In this document: piece by piece, positions 1 to 5,181 of the stretch
Layout of the letters: each line of letters opens with the position of its first letter
Position numbering within the stretch: the stretch's first letter is position 1
DNA from: Flavipsychrobacter stenotrophus
GTDB lineage: Bacteria; Bacteroidota; Bacteroidia; Chitinophagales; Chitinophagaceae
Assembly (NCBI GenBank): GCA_947372365.1
Contig: CANBTK010000213.1
Span: forward strand, 1 to 5,181
Length of the DNA stretch: 5,181 nt
Direction: 5' to 3'
Program-made: the position numbers and the translations under genes
Notes under the pieces: generated by a model
The model's database searches: none
What the model was told of the DNA's origin: nothing
The model's input: the letters and a program-made list of their open reading frames with translations, nothing else

Positions 1-302
1 AGAAGGACTTTTTTATTGGAATTCAATATTTTAGCTGTCTCAGCCATAAAATGTACTCCGGCAAAAACGATAATATCTGCATTTGTCTGTGCTGCATTCT
101 GGGCAAGCCCTAAACTGTCACCTATATAATCTGCAATATCCTGTATATCCGGCTCCTGATAATAATGCGCTAACACAACCGCATTCTTCTCTTTCTTCAT
201 TTTATTGATCTCTTCGAACAAATCAAGCGAAGGGTCAATGTCTAAATTCAAAAATCCATTTTTCTCTAATTTTCCGGTTTCAACCGAGATATCCACATCC
301 AT
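1..302 (-). CDS. nadA: Quinolinate synthase NadA, N-terminal part (cut by left window edge)
   Basis: NadA is a cytoplasmic 4Fe-4S enzyme that condenses iminoaspartate with dihydroxyacetone phosphate to make quinolinate, the precursor in de novo NAD synthesis. The first 100 codons are visible. Residues 40-50 read [11 protein letters not shown], followed by [18 protein letters not shown] (51-68) and [19 protein letters not shown] (75-93). These are the characteristic NadA substrate-pocket blocks, including the conserved His-Tyr-Tyr. The cysteines that bind the cluster lie further on, outside the window, so their integrity cannot be judged. The start is the ATG at 300-302; a second ATG at 296-298 is out of frame. 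No Shine-Dalgarno sequence precedes the start; the leader is almost pure A/T, as is usual in Bacteroidota. The gene is transcribed leftward, away from the 417-bp non-coding stretch, and has no visible operon partner. Identification is firm; only the 5' part can be described. Confidence 0.95.
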   Translation of the reverse strand, partial: MDVDISVETGKLEKNGFLNLDIDPSLDLFEEINKMKKEKNAVVLAHYYQEPDIQDIADYIGDSLGLAQNAAQTNADIIVFAGVHFMAETAKILNSNKKVL

Positions 303-335
303 AATAAAAATAATTAATTATTCTTAAAAGAAAAA
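303..335. other. AT-rich tract with perfect 14-bp palindrome; nadA leader or possible DNA unwinding element
   Basis: Of 33 bases, 31 are A or T. Inside it, 309-322 reads AATAATTAATTATT, a perfect inverted repeat. It lies directly upstream of the nadA ATG, so it would be in the nadA leader if the promoter at 389-415 is right. Next to the DnaA-box-like cluster it would also suit an origin unwinding element. AT-rich leaders are common in this phylum, so the composition alone proves neither role. Confidence 0.35.
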
Positions 336-388
336 GCTATTACTATTAGCAGTGGGGATTTGGGGAGTAAAATAACCGCCTGCTATTG

Positions 389-415
389 CAAAATTAGGTA
401 CTAATACTTTATCAA
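389..415 (-). promoter_or_regulatory. Probable nadA promoter (Bacteroidota type)
   Basis: Read on the minus strand, positions 396-389 spell TAATTTTG, an exact match to the Bacteroidota -7 consensus TAnnTTTG. A TTG at 415-413 could serve as the -33 element, but the 16-bp spacer is shorter than the usual 19-21 bp. Transcription would begin near 382, giving nadA a leader of about 80 nt that includes the perfect AT palindrome at 309-322. The -33 TTG lies inside a DnaA-box-like 9-mer (409-417). The -7 element is convincing; the -33 is weak. Confidence 0.45.
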
Positions 416-719
416 CATGCTAAAAGAGGGTTTTCCACATTATTTTATGACTAAAAGCTAACTTTACCAGCCAATTTGTGAAATGAAAATAAAAGATGTT
501 GTGAGTAAATAGCCCATTGTGAATATCGTAGTAAGTTGGGGATAATCGATTTTAGCGGTGTGGATAACGTGCCATGAATGAATATGGTTTTACTATGTGT
601 TGAATTTCAACGGTTTATTACCACTCAATACACAAAAACTAACACCTCGTGGGGATAAAAATCGGCAAAATAAATTTCGCTTTCTCGCAAATTCTTTAAT
701 CAGCTGCAAAAGCAACATT

Positions 720-1085
720 ATGAACGTACAAAATGATAACGTAGCCATTGCTGAAGTGTGGTTTCACGCCTTTAATACAAAAGACCTAACCCTGCTGCTA
801 TCGCTATACAGCGATGACGCTGTTCATTATAGCCCTAAGCTAAAAGTAAGGCTGCCTGAAACAGAAGGGCTTATTAACGGTAAAGCTGCTTTGCATGCCT
901 GGTGGGATGATGCCTTCGCCAGGTTACCCACACTACAATACTTGCCTACTGCTTACACAGCAAATAATGAAAGGGTATTTATGGAATATGTGAGAAAAGT
1001 TGCAGGCGAACAGGATATGCTGGTAGCAGAAGTATTGGAAATAAGAGACGGAGTAATTGTAGCTTCGAGGGTATACCACGGTTAA
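720..1085 (+). CDS. NTF2-like / SnoaL-like family protein, function unknown
   Basis: This small cytoplasmic protein of 121 residues has no signal peptide. It has the sequence pattern of the SnoaL-like branch of the NTF2 fold, a cone-shaped alpha+beta barrel used by small isomerases, hydrolases and many uncharacterised proteins. Residues 11-37 (AEVWFHAFNTKDLTLLLSLY, then SDDAVHY) form the typical helix pair and first strand. Residues 53-71 contain INGKAALHAWWDDAFARLP, the usual G-K-x-A helix block. The last 30 residues (AEVLEIRDGVIVASRVYHG) form the closing strands with the family's 'xxxDGxIxxxRVY' ending. The start at 720 is chosen because the family's first helix begins about ten residues after it. 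The frame stays open back to 597, but the extra 41 codons look non-coding (K/N/L-rich, no family similarity) and overlap a DnaA-box-like site. The gene ends 6 bp from the convergent helicase gene. No substrate can be assigned. Confidence 0.85.
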   Translation: MNVQNDNVAIAEVWFHAFNTKDLTLLLSLYSDDAVHYSPKLKVRLPETEGLINGKAALHAWWDDAFARLPTLQYLPTAYTANNERVFMEYVRKVAGEQDMLVAEVLEIRDGVIVASRVYHG

Positions 1086-1091
1086 CAGGCA

Positions 1092-2909
1092 TTACATATT
1101 GATTTCGGCAATTTTTTGAGACAGCAGTTCTTTATGATCCCGCCAGAGTTTCATTTGTTTTGTAATACCCGGGCGGTCAATATTTGCTTTTACATGATCT
1201 GTAATCTGCAAAACAAAAGGGCTGAGTACCTGAACTGAAAAATACTGAAACGCAGCTTTTACCCGTTCCTGTATTTTTGCATCCTGATTATTATTAAAGA
1301 GTTGCCTTACCTGCGTATGAAAGCCCTCAGCATGCTTTTGTGCACTCTTAAGGGCGGTAAGTATCTGCTCGGATATTTCTTTGTTCTCCTTAGCGGGGCC
1401 GCCTTTTCTTTTCTCAAGCTCCAATACTAACTTTTCTGTAGCCAGTATAAGGTCAGAAAAATTGAAATTGAGGATTACACGGTTTATGTATGATTGCCTT
1501 CGGCTCAGCTCAAGCCTCGCATCTAATTCAGCTTCATCGCCGGCCAGTTCCGCAAATTCCAATACTCGGTTATCCACAAGTACATTATCAATATTTAATT
1601 TGCTTCTCAAAACAAGCCCTTCAATACTGGTACAGCGGCTGAGCGCCACATATACCTGCCCGCATGCGAACGAGCGGTTAAGGTCCACTATAGCTTTATC
1701 TAATGTAAGGCCCTGGCTTTTATGCACAGTAATAGCCCATGCAAGGCGTATAGGGTATTGCGAAAATGAGCCTACCTCATCTTCAATTATTCCACCATTT
1801 TTTGTGTCAAGTGCATAACGCACATTTCTCCAGGTTTCCAGTTCCACCTGTAAAGGGTCGGAAGTGGGTTCTGACGGAAAGGTTACCCTAATACCCTCGG
1901 GTGTTATAGACTTAATTATACCTATTTTACCATTATAATAGCGCCTTGGCGTTTGGGTATCATTCTTTATGAACATGATCTGGGCACCAACTTTAAGTTC
2001 CAGCACCATTTCAGTAGGTAAATTCTTTACATTAAAGTCATTGGTTATTTTACCCTCATATTTATGGGTGGGTGTGGTGAGCTGGTCAAGCGCCTGGCGG
2101 TTTATAGAATCGGCTATGTGGTTGTGGGTACTGAGTACAATATAGCCTTTCTTATCGCTGGTGTCATTTTCAAAACGCTGGTTAAGCGTTTCAATATCCT
2201 GATGGGTAGTGTGCCCAGTGCGGATACGGTTGAGCAAATCAATAAAAACTACATCTTTTTGACGGTAAACTTTGGTAAGCTCTATATATAAAGGAGGGTA
2301 TTGCCTTATTACCACTGAATCGAAAAAATAGGTTCCAGGATAAAACTGACGTAGGATTTCCCAATCCTCTTGTTGTGCTACCGGGGGCAGCTGAAAAAGG
2401 TCGCCTATAAAAACCATTTGTAAACCACCAAAAGGCTGGTCATATTTCCTGCGGATATGCCGCAGTACCACATCCATAGCATCAAGCAGGTCGGCACGGA
2501 CCATGCTCACTTCATCAATAATCAACAATTCAAGCTTCCTGAGCAATTGTATTTTGGTATCCCTGAGGCGCAGCTTGGCAAGAAGGGCGTGCTTGTCTGA
2601 TACATTATCTGGTTGCGCGCCAAAACCACCGGAATTACCCGGAATAAATGGGCCAAACGGCAATTGCAGAAAAGAATGAATTGTTTCCCCGCCAGCATTA
2701 ATAGCTGCTATGCCGGTTGGCGCAACAACTGCACAACGTTTTTTGGTTTGAGTACGTATATATTTAAGGAAGGTAGTTTTGCCCGAACCTGCTTTACCCG
2801 TAAGAAAAAGGTTTTCGTCTGTGTCACAAACAAAGGTTGCTGCTTTTTGGAAAGCAACATTCTCTGTATCATTGGCTTCGGTTGGGCTTTTGAAAGTGGT
2901 TGGGGTCAT
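1092..2909 (-). CDS. PIF1-like SF1B DNA helicase / AAA-family ATPase
   Basis: This 605-residue protein carries a complete set of PIF1/RecD-type superfamily 1B helicase motifs: Walker A GKAGSGKTT (38-46), motif Ia APTGIAAINAGGETIHSF (63-80), Walker B IIDEVSMV (130-137), motif III GDLFQLPPV (169-177), the VYRQ block (214-217), motif V AITVHKSQGLTLDKA (392-406) and motif VI VYVALSRC (419-426). Such enzymes translocate 5'-3' on single-stranded DNA and unwind G-quadruplexes, R-loops or stalled-fork DNA; this is known of the family, not shown here. Residues from about 450 onward are a charged, mostly helical tail with likely coiled-coil segments and no motif I recognise. The Bacteroidota relatives I recall are often longer, with an HRDC or helix-turn-helix tail. 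The start at 2909 is the only ATG close to the ATPase core. A poor promoter match (TTTG 2947-2944, TATTTTTA 2922-2915) would give an almost leaderless mRNA. The gene stands alone, divergent from the porin and convergent with the NTF2-like gene. Confidence 0.93.
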   Translation of the reverse strand: MTPTTFKSPTEANDTENVAFQKAATFVCDTDENLFLTGKAGSGKTTFLKYIRTQTKKRCAVVAPTGIAAINAGGETIHSFLQLPFGPFIPGNSGGFGAQPDNVSDKHALLAKLRLRDTKIQLLRKLELLIIDEVSMVRADLLDAMDVVLRHIRRKYDQPFGGLQMVFIGDLFQLPPVAQQEDWEILRQFYPGTYFFDSVVIRQYPPLYIELTKVYRQKDVVFIDLLNRIRTGHTTHQDIETLNQRFENDTSDKKGYIVLSTHNHIADSINRQALDQLTTPTHKYEGKITNDFNVKNLPTEMVLELKVGAQIMFIKNDTQTPRRYYNGKIGIIKSITPEGIRVTFPSEPTSDPLQVELETWRNVRYALDTKNGGIIEDEVGSFSQYPIRLAWAITVHKSQGLTLDKAIVDLNRSFACGQVYVALSRCTSIEGLVLRSKLNIDNVLVDNRVLEFAELAGDEAELDARLELSRRQSYINRVILNFNFSDLILATEKLVLELEKRKGGPAKENKEISEQILTALKSAQKHAEGFHTQVRQLFNNNQDAKIQERVKAAFQYFSVQVLSPFVLQITDHVKANIDRPGITKQMKLWRDHKELLSQKIAEINM

Positions 2910-2999
2910 TGCTGTAAAAATAGGAAGTTTAAACAGAACACAACAAAACCAGTTTTTAGCCTACCCTAATTTTAATAGTTAGCCAAAACGAAAAATTTA

Positions 3000-3031
3000 T
3001 TTGCCCGTATAAGGCCGGACAACTATATTTG
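3000..3031 (+). promoter_or_regulatory. Porin promoter, Bacteroidota sigma consensus
   Basis: TTTG at 3000-3003 (-33 element), a 20-bp spacer and TATATTTG at 3024-3031 (-7 element) match the Bacteroidota primary-sigma consensus TTTG/TAnnTTTG exactly. Transcription should start near 3036-3038, about 25 nt before the porin ATG. There is no Shine-Dalgarno sequence in that leader. This is the clearest promoter in the window and a main reason for assigning the DNA to Bacteroidota. Confidence 0.75.
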
Positions 3032-3040
3032 TGCGCACAA
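3029..3040. promoter_or_regulatory. Perfect 12-bp palindrome over the porin -7 box and start site: candidate operator
   Basis: The bases read TTGTGCGCACAA, a perfect inverted repeat with no spacer. It overlaps the last three bases of the -7 element and covers the expected transcription start. A dimeric repressor bound here would block polymerase directly. The cognate regulator is not in the window and I do not recognise the motif as belonging to a named family. Confidence 0.4.
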
Positions 3041-3061
3041 CCACCAATTGTAACCAATACC

Positions 3062-4375
3062 ATGAAAAGATTTTTACTATTTTCCTTGACCTTTGCGTGT
3101 TTTAACGGCACCTTGCTGGCAGTTGATAGCCTGCAACAAAAGGTAAACCTACATTTTCAGGCTACTTATATCTATCAATATAAACCAGCGTTCAATACGC
3201 CATACGAATCAGCACATAGCATTAATGGTAAAGAAGAAAAGGATAACTCACTTACAGCAACGATGTATGTGGGCTTAAAATTATGGAAGGGTGCAGAATT
3301 ATACTTTAACCCCGAAATTGCCGGTGGCAGTGGCCTGAGCGGAGCATTTGGTATGGCGGCATCAACCAACGGTGAAACATTCCGTGTGGGGGAACCTGCG
3401 CCCACCCTATACCTGGCGAGGGGTTATTTCAGGCAGGTATTTGCATTGGGGAGCAACTCAGATACGCTTGAAGATGCCCAAAATCAACTAAGGGGAGCCC
3501 AAAGCAGCAGAAACCTGTCAATAACGGTAGGAAAATTTTCGCTGGGCGACTTTTTTGATAATAATGATTACAGCAACTCGCCTAAAACGCAATTTATAAA
3601 TTGGGCCCTTATGAGCAACAGCGCATGGGATTATGCCGCTAACCTGCGCGGGTACACGGTAGGTGCTGTGGCTGCCTTAAAATATGATAACACTATTTAC
3701 AAAATAGGTGTTGCGGCACTACCAAAAGTTGCGAACGGCGCCGACTTGAATACGGACTACGGTATGGCCCATGGCATTAATGCCGAAGTTGTAAGAACCT
3801 ATCAGTTAAGGAAAAGGGAAGGGCATGTAAGGGTGTTGGCGTACTACAATGAAACCAATATGGGCCTTTACTCTCAGGCACTGCATACAATTGATAGCAG
3901 TAACCGCCCTGATGTTATAATGACTGAAAAATTTGGGAGGAGTAAAAAAGGCGTATGTATTAATGCCGACCAGAAACTAACTGGCAACCTTAGTGCGTTT
4001 GCAAGGCTGGGCTGGAATGATGGTAAAACAGAAACATGGGCTTTTACCGAAGTAGACAGGACAGTGTCGCTGGGCTTTTCGATAAATGGACAGGCATGGA
4101 AACGCAACAGGGATAACGTAGGCGTGGCAGTTGTTATGAATGGGCTATCGGCAGAACATAAAGATTACCTGGCCGCCGGAGGTTACGGCTTTCAACTGGG
4201 TGACGGTAAACTCAATTATGCACCAGAAACGGTTGCAGAGCTTTACTACAACTATAAACCATTGAATTATGGCATATGGATGACCGGCGATTACCAGTTC
4301 GGGATGAACCCGGGGTACAACAAAGACCGCGGCCCAATACAGGTATTTTCATTCAGGGTGCATGTCGAGCTTTAG
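3062..4375 (+). CDS. OprB-like carbohydrate porin, outer-membrane beta-barrel
   Basis: The product has 437 residues and is predicted to sit in the outer membrane and pass sugars or other small solutes by diffusion. Residues 1-20 are a signal peptide: MKR, a hydrophobic stretch, then probable cleavage after LLA (18-20). Cys13 is not in a proper lipobox, so a lipoprotein is unlikely. The mature part has the alternating polar/aromatic strands of a beta-barrel. It shows features of the carbohydrate-selective porin (OprB) family: an early block with LKLWKGAELYFNPEIAGGSG, the LTVGKFSLGDFFDNN-type segment (here SITVGKFSLGDFFDNNDYSN), and a C-terminal YYNYKP (395-400) then DYQFGMNPGYNKDRGP ending. 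Its length fits the family. It ends in Leu rather than the aromatic residue usual for barrel assembly signals. The ATG at 3062 is chosen over an upstream in-frame TTG (3029) because it begins the signal peptide and lies just downstream of the promoter. No SusC/SusD-like or glycoside hydrolase genes are adjacent. The substrate is unknown. Confidence 0.82.
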   Translation: MKRFLLFSLTFACFNGTLLAVDSLQQKVNLHFQATYIYQYKPAFNTPYESAHSINGKEEKDNSLTATMYVGLKLWKGAELYFNPEIAGGSGLSGAFGMAASTNGETFRVGEPAPTLYLARGYFRQVFALGSNSDTLEDAQNQLRGAQSSRNLSITVGKFSLGDFFDNNDYSNSPKTQFINWALMSNSAWDYAANLRGYTVGAVAALKYDNTIYKIGVAALPKVANGADLNTDYGMAHGINAEVVRTYQLRKREGHVRVLAYYNETNMGLYSQALHTIDSSNRPDVIMTEKFGRSKKGVCINADQKLTGNLSAFARLGWNDGKTETWAFTEVDRTVSLGFSINGQAWKRNRDNVGVAVVMNGLSAEHKDYLAAGGYGFQLGDGKLNYAPETVAELYYNYKPLNYGIWMTGDYQFGMNPGYNKDRGPIQVFSFRVHVEL

Positions 4376-4380
4376 TGAAG

Positions 4381-5181
4381 CTAAACAGCCTTACTGAACG
4401 TTTGCGCTGATTTAGAACGTTGCAGCAAATGCTGGTCAAATGCGCTGCAAATATTCCTGATAAAGTGGCGCCCCGTGGCAGTAATACTTATTTCATTGTC
4501 CTGCCAATCTATAAGCCCGTCAGCTTCCAGCTTTTTGAGTTCTGGTAAAGTGTATTGTGCGAGCAGTTCCATATGCCCATTTTGTAGAGTAGCTTTTCCA
4601 AGGCAACTCAAATCAAGTATGTATTGTTTAAAAGCTATGTCTTCATCTGAAAGTAAGTAGCCTTTTTGTACGGCGGGCATATTGTTATGAATGTGCTGGT
4701 AATACCCCTGTATGGTTTTATCATTTTGGGCGTATACGCCGCCGATATCGCTTATGGAAGAAACACCCAAACCCAGGAGCATACCAGTTTTTTGGGTAGT
4801 ATAGCCCATAAAATTCCGGAATAAATAACCTTCTTGCGAAGCCTTGTACAAATCATCGCCAGGCAGGGCGAAATGGTCCATGCCAATATCGTAGTAGCCA
4901 TTCTCAGCAAACAACTGCTTGCCCAATTGGTATAGCTGCATTTTTTCCTCAGCATCAGGCAGGTCATGTTCATCAAAAAGCCTTTGCCCACGGCTTGTCC
5001 ATGGCACATGGGCGTAGCTATAGAAAGCAACACGGTCTGGCTTCAAAGATATTGACTGTAGCAAGGTTCGTTCCATGCGTTCCATATTCTGCAGCGGCAA
5101 CCCATAAATGAGGTCGAAATTCACAGAATGGTAGCCAATTGACCTTGCCAGCTCGGTAGCCTTCGCTACATTTTCAAAAGG
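4381..5181 (-). CDS. hemN: Oxygen-independent coproporphyrinogen III dehydrogenase HemN, C-terminal part (cut by right window edge)
   Basis: HemN is a cytoplasmic radical-SAM enzyme that oxidatively decarboxylates coproporphyrinogen III to protoporphyrinogen IX without oxygen, in haem synthesis. The visible 266 codons are the C-terminal half of a protein usually about 455 residues long; translation stays open to the window edge (first visible residues PFENVAKATELARSIGYHSV). Fragment residues 21-29 read NFDLIYGLP, 100-104 GMDHF, 122-130 RNFMGYTTQ, 136-144 LGLGVSSIS, and 234-249 TATGRHFIRNICSAFD. These align block by block with E. coli HemN, including the helical HemN C-terminal domain. The GMDHF, RNFxGYTTQ and RNICxxFD blocks favour true HemN over the haem chaperone HemW. 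The radical-SAM CxxxCxxC motif lies outside the window. The GTG at 5122-5124 is internal, not the start. The stop is 5 bp from the convergent porin stop. Confidence 0.95.
   Translation of the reverse strand, partial: PFENVAKATELARSIGYHSVNFDLIYGLPLQNMERMERTLLQSISLKPDRVAFYSYAHVPWTSRGQRLFDEHDLPDAEEKMQLYQLGKQLFAENGYYDIGMDHFALPGDDLYKASQEGYLFRNFMGYTTQKTGMLLGLGVSSISDIGGVYAQNDKTIQGYYQHIHNNMPAVQKGYLLSDEDIAFKQYILDLSCLGKATLQNGHMELLAQYTLPELKKLEADGLIDWQDNEISITATGRHFIRNICSAFDQHLLQRSKSAQTFSKAV

Larger units (their letters stand above)
289..658. other. Candidate oriC / DnaA-binding cluster
   Basis: The stretch between nadA and the NTF2-like gene has no gene of its own but holds six 9-mers within one mismatch of the DnaA box TTATCCACA. 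On the plus strand these are ATATCCACA (289-297), TTATCAACA (409-417) and TTTTCCACA (431-439). On the minus strand they are TTATCCCCA (545-537), an exact TTATCCACA (567-559) and TTATCCCCA again (658-650). Weaker two-mismatch copies lie at 500-508 and 518-526. The pairs 409/431 and 537/559 are each spaced 22 bp, about two helical turns, and point toward each other. A tract at 303-335 is 31/33 A/T and could be the unwinding element. By eye I found only three comparable 9-mers in the rest of the window (924, 1570, 1720). No dnaA gene is visible, so origin function is inferred; a DnaA-regulated or DnaA-titrating region is the alternative. Confidence 0.35.

Noticed and set aside
337..348. CTATTACTATTA, resembling a DnaA-trio element beside the AT-rich tract
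   Set aside because: In the B. subtilis-type unwinding module, box, GC spacer, trio and AT-rich DNA follow in a fixed polarity. Here the trio strand and the neighbouring boxes do not have that order, so it is not used as origin evidence.
671..678. TAAATTTC as a -7 box for the NTF2-like gene
   Set aside because: It misses the final G of TAnnTTTG, and no TTTG or TTG lies at the right distance upstream.
597..719. 41-codon N-terminal extension of the NTF2-like gene from a TTG
   Set aside because: The added residues do not look like a signal peptide or family sequence, the frame contains a DnaA-box-like site, and the ATG at 720 fits the family start.
1570..1578. Exact DnaA box TTATCCACA
   Set aside because: It is isolated inside the helicase coding sequence, where it encodes conserved-frame residues around VDN, and has no clustered partners.
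1381..1818. 145-codon open frame on the plus strand opposite the helicase
   Set aside because: It is antisense to a well-supported helicase, is rich in Ser/Leu as expected for a shadow frame, and has no promoter or family signal.
2915..2947. Helicase promoter TTTG-N21-TATTTTTA on the minus strand
   Set aside because: The -7 box lacks the final G and would place the transcription start at about the ATG itself; leaderless expression is possible but unsupported.
3029..3061. 11-codon upstream extension of the porin from a TTG
   Set aside because: It would begin inside the -7 promoter element and would place charged and polar residues ahead of a normal signal peptide.
4368..4385. Small hairpins (AGCTT/AAGCT or TTTAG/CTAAA) between the porin and hemN stops as a bidirectional terminator
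   Set aside because: The stems are only 5 bp, AT-rich and mutually exclusive, with no T-tract after them.

Overview
The window looks like chromosomal DNA from a member of the Bacteroidota, probably a Chitinophagaceae/Sphingobacteria-type or Flavobacteria-type organism. The evidence is moderate GC content, no Shine-Dalgarno sequences ahead of the starts, a near-perfect Bacteroidota-type promoter (TTTG, 20 bp, TATATTTG), and protein types typical of that phylum. The phylum call is fairly safe; anything finer is a guess.

Layout, left to right: (1) the 5' end of nadA (quinolinate synthase) on the minus strand, cut by the left edge; (2) a 417-bp non-coding stretch (303-719) holding the likely nadA promoter, a very AT-rich tract and an unusual cluster of DnaA-box-like 9-mers, a candidate chromosomal origin or DnaA-binding region; (3) a small NTF2/SnoaL-like protein on the plus strand; (4) a PIF1-type SF1B helicase on the minus strand; (5) a 152-bp divergent promoter region with a good porin promoter and a 12-bp perfect palindrome on it; (6) an OprB-like outer-membrane carbohydrate porin on the plus strand; (7) the C-terminal 266 codons of hemN (oxygen-independent coproporphyrinogen III dehydrogenase) on the minus strand, cut by the right edge.

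The five genes alternate strands, so none shares an operon with a neighbour inside the window. The two convergent pairs are separated by only 6 bp (NTF2-like/helicase) and 5 bp (porin/hemN). The gene set is mostly housekeeping: NAD biosynthesis, haem biosynthesis, DNA helicase and outer-membrane transport. There is no sign of a mobile element, CRISPR array, RNA gene or defence island. The most interesting part is the non-coding DNA: the possible origin at 289-658 and the palindrome over the porin promoter. I do not see an undescribed multi-gene system.
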